DNA of 64,000 nt from Phallus indusiatus (GCA_027605045.1 JAQFWX010000014.1:62001-126000); one strand, 5' to 3'. Shown: positions 1 to 12,847, numbered from the stretch's first letter. Notes: generated from the sequence alone by a model not told the origin. Translations and numbers: made by a program.

Positions 1-204
1 TATTTCCGATCCAGAACGCTTGACTGGGAGGAAAGTCGCCGCGAAATTCAAGATAGGAAATCAAAGACTTGAGATCGTCAGAGAACTTGGGGGTAACGTT
101 GATGTCGACCAGGCTTTCGTGAAGTAAAGCACACTTTTCAGCTGCTTGAGTGAATGAAGCAGGCTCGAGAAGAAGCACGCTAGCATGATTATTGGCGTCG
201 GTGA
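1..204 (-). CDS. Hypothetical protein, internal exon running off the left edge
   Basis: An uninterrupted minus-strand reading frame runs from a good acceptor (attcag, just above position 204) to the window edge. It encodes about 68 residues with two parts: a segment beginning near TDANNHASVLLLEPASF and a segment ending near FRGDFPPSQAFWIG. The alternation of a Cys-containing helix-like stretch (AAEKCALLHESL) and a Trp-containing strand resembles repeats found in secreted basidiomycete proteins, but I cannot name the family. The upstream exon and start codon were not identified, and the rest of the gene lies outside the window. The reading frame and acceptor are visible; the secreted nature is a guess. 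Confidence 0.5.
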
Positions 205-2130
205 CTGAATGACACAGGCATAATGTGAGGGGTGTCCATAAAGAAGAAAAAACCATGATTATTGACATACAATTTAAATCATTTTGCCGGAGTATACGAA
301 TGGATGACTGTAAAGAAGATGGCGATGGCACGCTGCTAGAGTATACCGAAAGTGTGACTGCGAGACAAAGAATGGCGTATAAGAAACTCGACCTGATAGA
401 TATTGAAAAAGTCAAATAATGTCGAAAGATTGTCGTGACAGCAACCTACATTGTTCCTGAGCAAACACTGCCGCAGCGCGTCGTGAAGCACGGGCTGCCA
501 GTGTGCGTCCTTTTTATGTCTTTCTTCCTGACGAATCCTAAAAACTATTAAAGGAACATGTGACAGGCATTCCCGTAAGCAAAGAGGGTCAAGTGAGACG
601 ATCGAGATGGAGCGGGATGGATGGCGGCTTGTACTGCGCGAGAAGATCTTCAGATGAACCTTAGCGAGGGAAAAAAAGAGCGGCCTGGAAGGGAGCGCAT
701 GGGAATTAGTTGCCACTTTTTTCAGCCTAATTATACTATTGAACTTTGTAAGACATACCTATAGTATGCGAGTGGTGTTGCTACGCTTTAACGAAGATTA
801 GCCTATTAGAGCTCACGGCGTCGACTTTTGAACCTATGTATGAGGGAGACGGTGAATCCGAAAGAAGACTACCAACTGAAGATTGGTAAAATATCGAGAT
901 AGTTCCGCTGGGTAATATGATTGCACGTACAGGTCTTCTGACGTTTTCGTCTGGTCATGTTCAGGGCCGACATAATTTCGAGCAAGAAATACGTAGGTCA
1001 GAAATGACCCCACTTGACTGCGGAATCAGGAATCAATAGTTATTTTATACCGATTGACGATTGACTCGTGTATGCAGACGGCGATGGCAACGAACTCCCA
1101 TGTTCAATCTAAAACTATGGGATACGTACGGGATATGTGTACCTGAACATGAGTCGGAACATTTGCACGACAGAAGGTGGAACCAGGAAGGTATGTCGGC
1201 TGTGCGTTACAATTGTCACACGCCGTTTCAATATTTCATCGAATACCTTGACCGTGTATCGCCGCTACGATTCCATAACTCCCACAGTCAAATCCTTTGT
1301 GTGGATGAAAGATCGTGGCTCTGGAGTACTTGAGACACAATGCAAGTTCATTCCGAGTCGTCCGCCAAACATAACTTACACAAGCCAAGTTTGAGTCAAG
1401 TACAAGTCAAGTAGTCACAGTTAACGAGCAGGGCAAGCTTGATTATTGGATTTAGTCTAATTTGTTATCGTTGTATGTAAACCCTGTCTTTTCAAGTGCA
1501 ACAACAATTGCGAATCCAATAAAAGGAAAAAGCCGGCAAATCTTAGTACCGTGACCTAGATGCTTTGTAACGATCTTTCGATGACTAAGCATTTGTAACA
1601 CTCGACGTACAATACCGTCATGGTCTCAAAATATTCTGAATGGACGTGCTTGGGATAGCACACGATGGACTTGACGGACAAGTGGAAAATGTTATGTAAG
1701 CCTAACATTGGACCAACAGGTATTGTTCAAATCTACCTGAATCCCAATTCCAATCCCAGTCTTTTACTTACTTCTCTTTTTAAGGATATTTCAATGTGAA
1801 TGATACCTACATTGGCGTTGTTTTGACACTCAATGTTTTTACTTTTTTTTTTTCATCGAAAACATTTTGATTTAACCTCGGTCTCAAAGTAATACATTTT
1901 CACTTTTGCCAGCTTTCGAGTCAACAAGTATTCGTTATGATCGTTTGTCCACAGGATACATTCCGCTCAATGTCTAAATCCTGATATGGACAACACTTTT
2001 TATATAAATCACTCGTTGGAATGCTCGAGCTGCTTGTCATTCCTAAATTCATCACACATCCCGAAGCGCAGTCAATCAGTCTTTCACAACACCTTTCTCT
2101 CCTCGTGAACCAACTGTCATTTCTCGAGAA
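205..2130. other. Gene-free stretch
   Basis: About 1.9 kb of AT-rich sequence between the left-edge exon and the zinc-finger gene. Short open frames occur on both strands (for example 336-716 minus, 1061-1394 plus) but none has splice-consistent extension or recognisable motifs. I see no RNA gene or repeat here. Confidence 0.4.
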
Positions 2131-4357
2131 ATGCAATATAATCATTCTACTTCTACTGCTCAGGTATAGTCTCACATATACAATTCTTTAGAGTTTAGCT
2201 GACGCATCTGCCGTGATTAGCCCCAAAGAGACGTTCTCCAGACGCCTACTACCTCCCACAATGCCGCCTTGCCAGGAATCTCTAATAGCGCTAGCTGCGT
2301 GGACCAGATATCTGACTCTCTTCCGGAGTCTGCGAGCACAAACTCTACTAGTGATGCGACTGAGTTAACCGGTGGAAATACAGGAAATGTGAATTTCATC
2401 TGTCTCCCTAATGCAAAATATAGTATTTATTTTGACGTGTTCTGTAGCTTCAAGCTGCCGTTCCGCTTGAACTAGCGCGTTACTCCCAACAAAAGGGACC
2501 TGCTGAGGTTCAACAACGAAATCCACGTGTGGGTGTCTGTTCTCCAATGGATATTTACCTTGGACTAACGCAATAATTCGATGTCCCAGGTTTCCGGTGT
2601 CTATCCGTACGCAATGAATAATGACGTGCAACACATTCCTCGTGAACCAGTTCGTCAAGGAATGAGTTCTGTTCAATTTGAAAATGGCGTTAGCGCTTCT
2701 CAGCCAAATCTCAATTTCCGGGATAACTCTCGAATGGCGAATATGAATGTTCAACACCTTACAAATTCATTTGCACAGGTATGTGTGTATGATTTCCTCC
2801 AATGCACGCGTAATAAAGTTAACCTTCACTACAGGTAGTCACACCTTTTAACGCGTTGGCCCAGTTCCAACAAACACCAAACAACCCCCAGTACACTGGC
2901 CATGGATTTCATCCCTCCCTCAATTCTCTGCCCATGCAAATGCCCAATTTTGTACGTGCCATACTTTTAGCTTTCAATTCTACACCCTCAAAAATTTCTG
3001 AAATGATTTACTTTAGATTAATATTTATTCGGCTAACGCACCTTCGAATCCAATAATGCAGTGGCAAGGTCGCAATGGGATGACCACTCTAGGGGTACCG
3101 CCAAATTGGCCAGTGGAAAATCAGCTTAACTCTGTAAGTCTACCGATGATCATGGCGGTTATTTAACTTTTCTTAAAATATATCTTCCAGCAGTGGAACC
3201 GGGTCAACACATCAGTAGCGCATCCGGCATTTCAGTCACAAATGGTATGTGTATCGTTGTTTTGTGTCGTTTACCGCGATGACCGACGAGTAACAATTAG
3301 GCTTTGCAGCGTAGCAGGTTTGCGCATGTTCAAGGACAAACCCAGATGTCAAACCCGTTGCAGTCGCTTGCTAACGTACCCATCACCGGGGGAAGTCTTT
3401 CATCCCAAGAGAATGAACCGAAACCAGCTTTTTTGGAGTACTTGGAGAGGACCTACGGCATTAACGTGCGTCCCGAAGATTACAGCGTAATGAAACAGCT
3501 TCTTTCTGGTTTACCAAAGGTTGGACATCACAGTGACAGTGAGTTTGAAACCTGGATATCCTCCCCCTCAAAACTAATCTCGGTTATCATAGACAGTGGC
3601 TACATCCAGAATGCTCATACTAACGGGGAAACTCCTTCCGAGAGCTCGCTCGGGGACGGTACGTTTTTTTTCCATTACATGCAACACCTGAATTTTAACA
3701 AGATTTTACTGATTAGGGGAAGGAGCGCAAGACCTGATCTCCAGCAAACGAAAGCGAGAAGACGACAACGACGAAAACATCGGATCTGCCAAACGCTTAC
3801 GACGTCGTCGACAGTGGGTATCAGCACTTGCGCCAAAGTCAGAGAACTTACCATCGGGCTCATCTACGTCCCCACCCGCTCCATCTTGGGACTCTATCCT
3901 TGACGACAAGGGAGATCCCGAAGAAGTATTTTTCGCATTTACCCGGCGTGGCACCCGATCTGGATTTTGTTGCCAGTATCAGCACCCTTTCGACAAATCA
4001 ATTTGCAACGCATTCATAGCTGTGGGAGATAAGCGGAACAGATATCGCCATCTTGCTTTACATGTTCAAGAAGAGGAAGATTACATTCAAAAACGCGTTC
4101 TCGCCAAAGAAGACGCGGTTATGCTAGCGAGGTTGCAGAAGATGGTGGTGGAATGTGAGCACTGTGATTTCAAGAAGGAAGTGTGGCGGACGGATTATGT
4201 CCGAGAGAACCACGAGAAGAAGGTTCATCCCGACGTGTACTCGCGCCGTTTGCAAGACAAAGAGAACAAGAAAGGTAGAAAAACAAAGAAAAAAACCCAA
4301 GAGGCGGCACCAGCTCAAGCTGAAGAACAAGGAAAAGGAAAAGGAAAGGAAGCGTAG
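2131..4357 (+). CDS. Zinc-finger-like, Gln/Asn-rich probable nuclear protein
   Basis: Ten-exon model (2131-2163, 2221-2388, 2448-2528, 2590-2778, 2835-2951, 3062-3133, 3191-3244, 3310-3538, 3593-3658, 3717-4357) keeps one frame and gives 549 residues. The first 240 residues are rich in Asn, Gln, Pro and Met, as in disordered activation-like regions. Basic clusters KRKRED (about 346) and RLRRRR (about 362) look like nuclear localisation signals. The C-terminus has two Cys/His groups: C420/C421...C432...H447-x3-H451, and C482-x2-C485-x15-H501-x4-H506, then a Lys/Glu-rich tail. This suggests a DNA- or protein-binding regulator. The family is not one I can name. The start is the first ATG giving a clean 11-codon exon; a downstream start is possible. 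Confidence 0.75.
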
Positions 4358-4567
4358 AATCAGTCTTTAATCTCGTTTAAATTTGAACCGTAAACACGAA
4401 TAATCTGATTGTAGTCGATTGTGGCGGCAGGATTACGGATATTGTTCACTTCTTAATGTAGCTAATGGACAAAATATTACATACATGCACCGTTCTTAAA
4501 TAATAACATAATACTCTAATCTGACCCAGATTAAGAAAAAACCAGAAAAAAAAACGCAACATCACGT

Positions 4568-5982
4568 CTAGTCAGCCTTGATCGCTACCCCAGGGAAATA
4601 CATTTGATATTTCTGCCCTCTCCACTCCACATGGTTCCCGGAGATGGCGAACAACCAAATAGGAAACGCAAGTATCTCTTTACAAATCCAAGCTTGAAAA
4701 AAAGACCAAAATTTGGCTCGGGGGAAGGGTTCTCCAGCGAGGCTGGAAAGAATGTCCAAATCGACAGTAAGCCATAAAGAGAAGTGAATAAGAAGAAAAG
4801 CGAAAAAAGGAATGGAGAAAAGAGATTGCGTTGCCCATGCACCGAGAAGTCCTGAGAGGATTGATTCAGTGAAGGGCTCGAATAAGGTCGCGGCCGGGAC
4901 CATGTGCTTTCGCACGCGTATCCAGCGGATTCTTCGAGATATATAGCCAGACAAGTTCACATCGCCAATGACGTTTACTGCAACATCGCAAGGTATGGCA
5001 TGACGAACATCTAACTCGCACCATAAAGCAGCCCCAATGGCATTATCTTCGGCGAGAAACCGACCGAAAGCAGCCATACCGTGAGCCTGCTGGCGCGGTG
5101 ACGGGAGAAGACTTGGTGACCTGGATGGAGGTCTAAATGTTCCTGTTAGACGGCTGATATCCGATTTGCGGTACAAATTTGATTTGCCGATTACGCAGGA
5201 CTCGACTGCGAGCGCGTTGATAGCGAGGTAGATCTTTGCGAGGCCGGTGTTCAGGAAGGCTTCTTCCATACGCGCACCGAGGAAATTTGAGCTAGTATAA
5301 GCGAAGGGAACATGGTGAACTAGTGCGATTCGCCGTTCGCTTGGCCGATCTGATACAACAGAGGATTCTGGTGGACCGAGAAGGTCCACGGCGCGTGATA
5401 GAGCACTAGACCCGAGCCGTACGTTTGAATCCACAACCCAAAGGATGTCGTACTTTGCTTTCTGGAATGGGCGCATGAGATTGTTCACTTTGGGATTGAC
5501 GCCTACAACGTCTTCGCCTAGAGTATGGGTTAGGAAACCCAAGCAGACAGGACAGAAGGAGCTTGCCCGTGATTAATGTCGCGTCGACATGAGAGTACTT
5601 CTTGATGAGTTCCTTGGCGATAGAAACCGCCTCATCGTGCTCATCTGCTACGGCAAGTAGAACTTCGAACTGAGGATAATCTTGCTTGAAAGAGGACTCG
5701 ACATTCTCGAACAGATCTGGATCAAGGCCCTTCAACGGTCGAATGATAGAAACACCGGGTAGTTGATTTGGTGGCGATGACGCCGAGAGAGACTGTCGAC
5801 GTCGTGTCTGCAGAGTGCGTCTTAAGATGAGAATGAAATCAGTGTTTAAAGATAGGTTAAAGAAAACAGCGTCTGATCACATACGCAACATACCATCCCA
5901 GCAGTCCACAGCACCAAATGAATATGTACCACGCAAAGGCGACACATGCGGCCCAGAACGGTGCAGACAATACCTGCGGCAT
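4568..5982 (-). CDS. Ceramide glucosyltransferase (glucosylceramide synthase, GT21)
   Basis: Transfers glucose from UDP-glucose to ceramide on the cytosolic face of Golgi/ER membranes, the committed step to fungal glucosylceramides. Exons 5885-5982, 5567-5820 and 4568-5517 give 433 residues, close to the family length. An N-terminal membrane anchor (residues about 8-32) is followed by the GT2-type fold: the PLKGLDPDL start, DSN at 147-149 (metal/nucleotide Asp), EDN at 274-276 (catalytic Asp) and RRIRW at 312-316, equivalent to the (Q/R)xxRW motif. Hydrophobic C-terminal segments follow RRIRW. The second intron (5518-5566) begins with GC, not GT; joining it gives the conserved Gly-Glu-Asp...NPKVNNLM stretch. 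A Ser/Pro/Arg-rich insertion (about 240-260) precedes the catalytic Asp. Confidence 0.93.
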
Positions 5983-7702
5983 TGAACTTGGACGGAAACT
6001 TGCACCGGGATTTTTGAGTCAGCAGCCAGGTAAATCGAGGGAGGGGACAACGCTCAGCCCAGCCCTAGCTTCCCAGCCTGCTCCTTCTTATCCTCCTGAA
6101 TACTGGTTCTAAAGCATTGACAGCGCTTATCGAGATGTCTTGTTATACGCGGACGAAGAGTCTCCTAATCGAATTCGCCAAACCATATATAGCACGGCGC
6201 CCTTTGGCTCTATCATGAATAACATCGCACGTTGGTGTTTTCGCGATGCCTTCATTTCCTCATTTGCTCCGTGAGGTTCGTCCAATTCGGGACCCCTGTG
6301 CAATATTTAGAACATGCTATGCACACACCCAAACAAAGTGTGCTTAGGCTCTTTAGGAGTATACTCCCTTATGCTGTTCAGTGTTCTTTTGTTGTTCTCC
6401 TGCTCCTTATTCATCGGATGCAAGAAGCAGCAGAAGAGATCACTGTTTAGGTCATCTATTATGTAAAGTCTTAGCGGTCATTAAGCGCCCTAATTCTCAA
6501 ACGTTCGTGCAACGTTCATAACCAAAAGCAATCTCGTTCATAGATTCAGGCTTTCTCTTTCTATTGCCGACATATACAACGGCAAATATGGACGGTGATT
6601 GAATAATTTATATATGAACTGAAATTCACAATTGATTCACGTGCGACGCCACGCGCTCCGATCCTTCTTCTCGCTCTTCTCGCACTTCGTGATATTTCTT
6701 ATTTCTTTGGAGCGCAATCGGGCTTTTATATAAAGTCTAGTAGATCAATCAGTAGACGGGTGACCCATTAACGAATTAACATCGAACCCTGGATTGCCAT
6801 GTAGATTCCAATTTTAGTAAAACGGCAGGCATTTCGAATGTACTGTTGACTTGGAAATAATAACGTCTTTTCTTAGTTCAGATACTGTTTGAATCGAGTA
6901 TTTCTCCCTCAACCTTCCTATACGTTGGATATACTCTGTGTGTTTATTTCGTGACCAATAACAACTCAAGAATTAAGATCTGGTCGCCAAGCGCATTGTA
7001 CGTTTTCCTGCCCCAAGGCAACCCTGTGGTTGATTTCAGCATTATACTTTTCGCCAAAGGCATCTTCGCTCAAGATGCAGTGGACCGGCTCACGCCTGCC
7101 TCTTCGTTGTCCAATAGTAAAGGTTACTCATTGAACCGAGTTCTTCGAGCTCATCGATAATTGAAGGTACCTGTTAACCTGTTGCCAACGTGGATTTCTC
7201 ACGTCACTTTTCCAGCCAGAAAGATGATTCGTACTCCCAAAAGACTGAGTTTTCATTTCTGGCCAATCGTCAATTCGCTATATACATTATCAAAGCTCAA
7301 ACCCTCTTCTCCCTACTTATCCGTGTTTCTAGGCAGAGTCGCCGTCCGATGAATTTGAAGGTCAAGCTCGCAGCGTCAATGGCAGAAGTGCTAGTAGTTG
7401 TTTTAACACCTATGTGGGCCCTTAACAAAACAAATACCACTTTGGGTCCAACTCTTTTACGGTCTCGTTTTGAAAATAAGCCTAGACATTACAGAATAGA
7501 CCCATGAGACACGTGGATTAAATACATAACAGATGTTTGGTGAACACAGAATCGTACATTCCATGATTCCCTATGGATCCTGCAAAGTTGTATAACCAAC
7601 ATCTACCACTGTTCTCAGCCTATCACCGTATTTGATCGTGACGAGGATACATCTAAATTCAGCCATAAAACTTAGTTATTACGATTCCCACAAAACAGCA
7701 AC
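5983..7702. other. Intergenic: glucosyltransferase promoter side, direct-repeat copy 1, short unassigned frames
   Basis: Holds the upstream region of the glucosyltransferase and the first copy of a diverged direct repeat (about 6480-6785). Between 6950 and 7510 there are overlapping open frames, including one of 105 codons at 7190-7507. They share no recognisable motif and no splice-consistent partner, so I treat them as unassigned or relic sequence. Confidence 0.4.
6480..6785 (+). repeat. Diverged direct repeat, copy 1 (promoter-like)
   Basis: Matches copy 2 at about 11035-11335 in the same orientation with many substitutions and small indels. The best-conserved core, 6576-6605, is identical over 30 bases in copy 2. 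Both copies contain GTTCGTGCAACGTTCAT near the left end and TTTTATA-type sequence followed by a CCCATTAAC motif near the right end. The TATA-like element suggests a duplicated promoter or a mobile-element end; I see no terminal inverted repeats. Confidence 0.7.
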
Positions 7703-9688
7703 TCACAAAAAGGAAGCCCAAACCAGAGCAGCCGCTGCTAGATTAGTATTTATTGAACCAATCTTGTTCATTGTAGGGAGCACCATAGCTGATGCTATTG
7801 CGCTAAAACCATTTTTAACCGCACTACTATGAAATGAGATTCTTCTATTAAATATATATGCATAGGTGGCTGGCGATCATACCTGCAGACGGCCATAGCC
7901 TCGACTCCCTTTGATTGCAAAATATCGACAAGATACGTGGAAGACGGTGTTAGAACCATATCGACCTATTAAAAACACAATATAATAGCAGCTCGAAAAG
8001 ACGTATTTTACTTACACCCATGCCACTGAAAAACAAGCATATTAAACAGATTGTTAGTCCGGCTTTCCCCGGAATATACGTCGTTGCGTATGCGAATACT
8101 ATAAGAGAGAACGGAACTAAGACAAGGCCGCGAGGAGTCGATCTTCCGGCTACCAATTGCCTAGTCTACGTTTCCGTCCCCGTATGACTGCCATGTCAGC
8201 CAGACGGCCTGCGACAGTCGTACCGACTAGAAAAAGCGCATGAAAATTTGACATTGATTTTGCAGTTTGGTGATGGGAGGAACTGCGTACCAATGTTTCC
8301 AAGACCTAATGGTAAAAAACATGCACCTATTGCCGCAGGCGTGTTGAGTCCGTATGCCGGACCCTAAGTAAAACGTGATGCAATTAAGATCTATATATTA
8401 GCTCAAGGACGATGATATGTACCAGAGTATAAGGTAATGGCATGAGTAATACTTGTGTATGTTCGTGAGTGTAGGGTTCATTATTTAAAAAACTAAGACG
8501 TCGGCTTACCATAATAAGATACCAAAATGCACGAGGCCGACGCAACCTAATGGACCAGATGCACTCAAAAACCTGAAATTGCACTAGAGACGACATTACT
8601 TACCACCAATAGTACTACCGGTCCCTTCAGGAGATAAAACGAGGCGAAGGGATTTAACCATACCCAAGGCCATTTTGTACCTTTGTTGTCACAAGGCTGG
8701 ATTCCAAATTTCACCTCGTTCCGCAGAATCAGGTTGTCGATACCTCTTTTTCCCAAATGACTTGTTTCGGGAAGGGAACTCAATACGACCATAAAGACAG
8801 CCAAACCCAAAACACCAAGCAAAATTTGCATGATTCTCCACGAAGCATATGATGTAGCTATGAAACCACCAGTGATTGGTGCCAGAGGTGGTCCAAGAAG
8901 AATGAACTACAGTCATATCAAATTCAAAATTTAGTTACGCTTGTCTAATCGAGGCTAGGAAATAATTACCCCAAAAAAAATTCCCATTGCTGTGCCACGT
9001 TCTTCAAGCTTATAGATATCTGAAATAGTTGCAGCAGCTAATCACGAATGCGATGTGTGCACAAACCATGAAACCCCAAAGCCCTGTATACTCCGACCAA
9101 CTATTAACCATGAAACACTATTTGCTGTGGCGGCAACGAAGGATCCTATCGTGATGAGAGGTAGAGAGCACAAATACACCGGTCGGCGGCCATCTAATGG
9201 AAAGAAAAGAATAAGATAAGCCAATGAAATAAAGAAAGATACCCACAGAATCCTGAGTAGGGTGCCCAAATCAAGCTACTTACGGCTACGACAAGAGTAT
9301 AAATCCCAGCAACATAGCTAATCAACACGTCAATGATAATGAAAGCATGCATAAAAGATCTTTACGGAACTTGATAACTGTCCCTGTTGTGTTCAAATGA
9401 TTTCGGTTACAGCTGGCATATAACTTTTCGAAACGAATGCTGAGATATCATGTAGCGACAAGAAGACAGGAACAAAACAGAATGGGCGTACGTACGTCCG
9501 ATCAAACCAGCCATCGACACGACAACCGTGATAAACAACTTTTGGGATGGCGTAAATCTCTCGTAGACATTGCAGCTTTCCGATGTTGAAACACTAGTGG
9601 GATCATCTTCAACAAGGACCCTTGTCGACTGGTCGTGATCATGAAGGAGTGGTGTTCTCTGAGACATTCCACCAAGGCCTAGACTCAT
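7703..9688 (-). pseudogene. Decayed MFS multidrug/polyamine-type transporter (DHA1 family)
   Basis: Minus-strand blocks reproduce a DHA1-type major facilitator in order: a polar N-terminus from ATG 9688, WAPYSGF then GRRPVYLCSLPL (the loop 2-3 motif), GRSIQGFG, SDIYKLEERGTAMGI, LGPPLAPITGG, LPETSHLGKRG, GPAYGLNTPAAIGACFLPLG, VAGRLAD, a late membrane helix and a C-terminal block ending at 7703. The blocks do not join into one frame. A frameshift separates the TM1 end from LNTTGTVI (about 9390). The GRSIQGFG exon does not splice in frame to ATISDIYK (about 9050). An in-frame TAG interrupts GNW-PEDR (8150-8152), followed by a one-base shift within 25 nt. Splice signals are otherwise well kept, pointing to recent loss. 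Unpolished sequence is the alternative. Confidence 0.78.
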
Positions 9689-12600
9689 CGATGCATCTAG
9701 TGATGAGATTTATACTTTTTTTTCTTTCCGTTTTCTCCTAATTGAGCCGTCAGGAAACCCCTGAGTCTATACTGAATTGGTACTTCCATTTGCTGTGCCG
9801 ATATTTGCTTCCGCGTCACAAAGTTATTAGACCAATAGATAAGAGAGATCTGATTCAACGAATACGATAGATAGCATGCCAGTGTGCGAACTTGAGATCA
9901 GTGTAGTATTAGGGAACATGAGCGAAATATGAATACAAAAAGTGATACCAATGTCAGGGGGCTCATTGAAGACTTGTCAAATTTAATTTTGGTTTTGTTA
10001 GTAAGTACGGTTGTAATGGCTGTATGTGATCTGAAGAAGTCAGGCGCACTTCACTAATTTCAAGAATAGACAGGTCCAGGGTTTAAACATTGCAAAGTCC
10101 ATTATCTAACATGTAGTCAATTAATCGATGAACTGCATTGACAATAAAATGTGATGTTCTTCTCACCACGGGTCAAGTAAAAGAAAACAATTACACATTC
10201 CGATACTCTGAGGAAATTGTTCTCATTCAAACAAAGTTCTATATACATCAGATCCGAGTCAAATGGAGTTCCGACGCTTGTGGTTGAACGCTTCTGGGAT
10301 AATTGATGCTTGTTCAATGTGTAATAACGGAAAGGCCTGAGACAAAGGTACGAATTTGAATGCGGCTGGAGTTGGGATGAGAAGTTTGTGTATCGATAGA
10401 TTATTGACGTAAGATTCTTAATAAAAAAGGGACACGCCTGTTAATTGATAGAGAATCAGAAATCCAACCTCGTCGACGTCAGACTCCTGTGAGAACGTCT
10501 GGAGCGGATGCAAAGCTTCAGGCGTTAAAGGACCAAAATAGGAAGGAATATAAAGGTGGATAAAACGAGATCTATACACAAAGAGAAGTAAATACAATAA
10601 GTTGGGGTTTTTATAGTAGCGCTTTTCAATTAATAATCCAAGTAAAATTGACTTTGAAATATAAGATCGAGCAAAATGTCCTCGGAATAGTTCTTTACTC
10701 CGCGGCCCTCACAACTCCGAGCTGTCATGATCCTCAGATCCAGCAGTGCATCCAGCCTTGGTGACGGCATATCTCGAATATTTTCAAGTTGTCACCTTTC
10801 TAGTTCAGATTATTACTTTATAATCAAGTTGTTCGGTCCTAGAAGATTTTTCCTTTTTCCTTCCTTTTTTCCCATTTCGTATCGGTCGTAAGGATTTATT
10901 TACGAAGGGCACCAAGTCTCGGTTAGAGAGAGTTTACCAACCTTTAAGTTATATGTGGTTCTGACATTTTTAATCCAGTTTATGTATATGCAAACGGCTG
11001 TAGTCTTCGCCATCTGCAGTAAATATTACGTAGGGCTCAGCAAGCGCCTAAACCTTCAAAGATGTTCGTGCAACGTTCATGCAACGTTCATGACCAAAAA
11101 AAACTCAATTTCGTTGACTTGTTAATAATCCCTGACTTTCCCTTTCTAATGCCAACTGTACACAACGGCAAATATGGACGGTGATTGAATAGTTCACATG
11201 GCCATGCGTTCCGATCCTTCTCCCATTTTGGCGTCATTTCTCGATCCATTTCATGATATTTTCGTTGAGCCGCGTAATAGGGAGAGCTTTTATAAGTAAG
11301 TCGAAGTTGATTTGAGTAGAGGGCACCCATTAACTTTAGGCTACCGTAATCCAGTCTTGACCAGACGGCACACGTAGTCTCTTCCAGTCTTCCAGTTCGA
11401 GAATCTCTAAAATTCCTCTCCTTAAGCAATCCGTTGAACTGTGACAATATACTTGATAATTTGTTTCGTTGTTGATGGTGATTCGTCTCTGGTCGGAAAA
11501 CCCATCGTAAGTTTATCTGCCTCTGGCACAAGTCAGCTTGTTTGATTATGACGTTTGTAGTTCAGCTTTTACCTTTCTTGGTTTTGGACTTATTTGAGAA
11601 AGGTGTGCTGTCATGAATTGTAAGTTAAGTCTACATTTCTACACCAACATTCTCATTCTTTTCTAGTTAATATTGTAGGTTAAACTATACCAAAGCTATT
11701 CATGGTCGTCGATAGATTCATGTGTTGCGAAAAGTTGGCCCGATGCTCTGGTTTGGTTTCGCCATCAACCGTCACTGTGTCACCCACGCCATGACCGACC
11801 ACAGTACTTTCTCACTCCCCTAGGTCAAATATCGAAGTCAGCCTTGAAACTGGATACGATGTTCAGCTTTTTTTCTTATGACGGATCTCATTAGGAGTTT
11901 TTGGATGTAATAGATTCCGATCTAGGTCTATGTCCTACAGAGGTGTGTACCCCTAGTTTTGCGTGGTTATATCTAGTTGTATTTACTCGCCGTCAATACC
12001 ATTCAATAGTACTCGTTGCGTTACTCCATCCCCGCGGTTTTGTTCAATTTGTGGACGGGCTCCTGTTTCAGTTCTCTTCCTTTTATCTATCGACTATGCG
12101 TTACTCCCTCGACTGCTTGACATTCATAACGGGAATGTCATATCCGTATCGCAAATTCGGCAGAGGAAGAAACTTCATCTTGCAATTCTCACCTCATTCG
12201 GGTCCTGGAACGTCCCCAATTTCTTATGCGGTAGCATACGCGCGCTCAAAACCCTCCAACAGACTTTACCCCGATACATTTTAGCCATAAGGATGTTCTC
12301 TGGACCCTGAAAGATGCCTTAGTCATTTTATTGGGACCAACGTCTTTCGAATTTCATATCCAATCAAGCGTCCTGGTTTTGTCTGGTTTACTCGTATATG
12401 TTCTTGGAGAACGCGACCGCTTCAGATCTTATTTACTTCTCACGGGAAACTCCGAATCGAGCTAAGCGACAGCAGTTTCAAGTGCTCTCACACAACGGCC
12501 GTTCTAACATTCATTGCTCGCATGGTTGCCTTCGCCTGGGTATACATCGAGGCTTCTCTTGAGAGATCTTTGCTAGGATCGTTCAATTCGCTTGGTGCTT

Positions 12601-12847
12601 TACCCGTTTAGGCATCGCTAGTCCACTTCTCACAGCCATGTGTTTGCGTCTGAAACCGATGTATTCACTTCACTATCTAATACCTGCTTGCCTACTTGCA
12701 TACACTTCATCATTCTTTGCTGCGCAGTGCGGTTCTCTTATTTCTCTCTTCCAGGTTTTCGTTTGTCTGGGCACCTCGCACGTTCCATTCGATCGTACTT
12801 AAAGGCGGCAGCAAGGACAAAAGACACTCGCAGAGTCTCTGAGACCA
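9689..12847. other. Intergenic: direct-repeat copy 2 and unassigned frames upstream of glyoxal oxidase
   Basis: About 3.1 kb without a supportable gene. It holds repeat copy 2 (about 11035-11335). Overlapping frames in two phases at 11901-12284 and 11963-12310 compete with each other and carry no motif I recognise, so neither is called. The last 200 bases are the pyrimidine-rich upstream region of the glyoxal oxidase gene. Confidence 0.4.
11035..11335 (+). repeat. Diverged direct repeat, copy 2 (promoter-like)
   Basis: Second copy of the segment at 6480-6785. The 30-base core at 11162-11191 is identical to 6576-6605. The GCAACGTTCAT unit is itself tandemly doubled here (about 11067-11091), unlike copy 1. 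A TTTTATAA element at about 11288 aligns with the TATA-like element of copy 1. Copies 1 and 2 flank the MFS pseudogene. Confidence 0.7.

Noticed and set aside
336..716. 126-codon minus-strand open frame
   Set aside because: No splice partner, motif or plausible composition; Arg/Ser/His-rich as expected from chance reading of AT-rich DNA.
11088..11531. 147-codon minus-strand frame
   Set aside because: It covers the direct-repeat copy 2, whose other copy does not keep this frame open, so it is unlikely to code.
11901..12310. Two overlapping plus-strand frames of 127 and 115 codons
   Set aside because: They occupy different phases of the same DNA and neither extends by splicing or shows a motif; at most one could be a relic.
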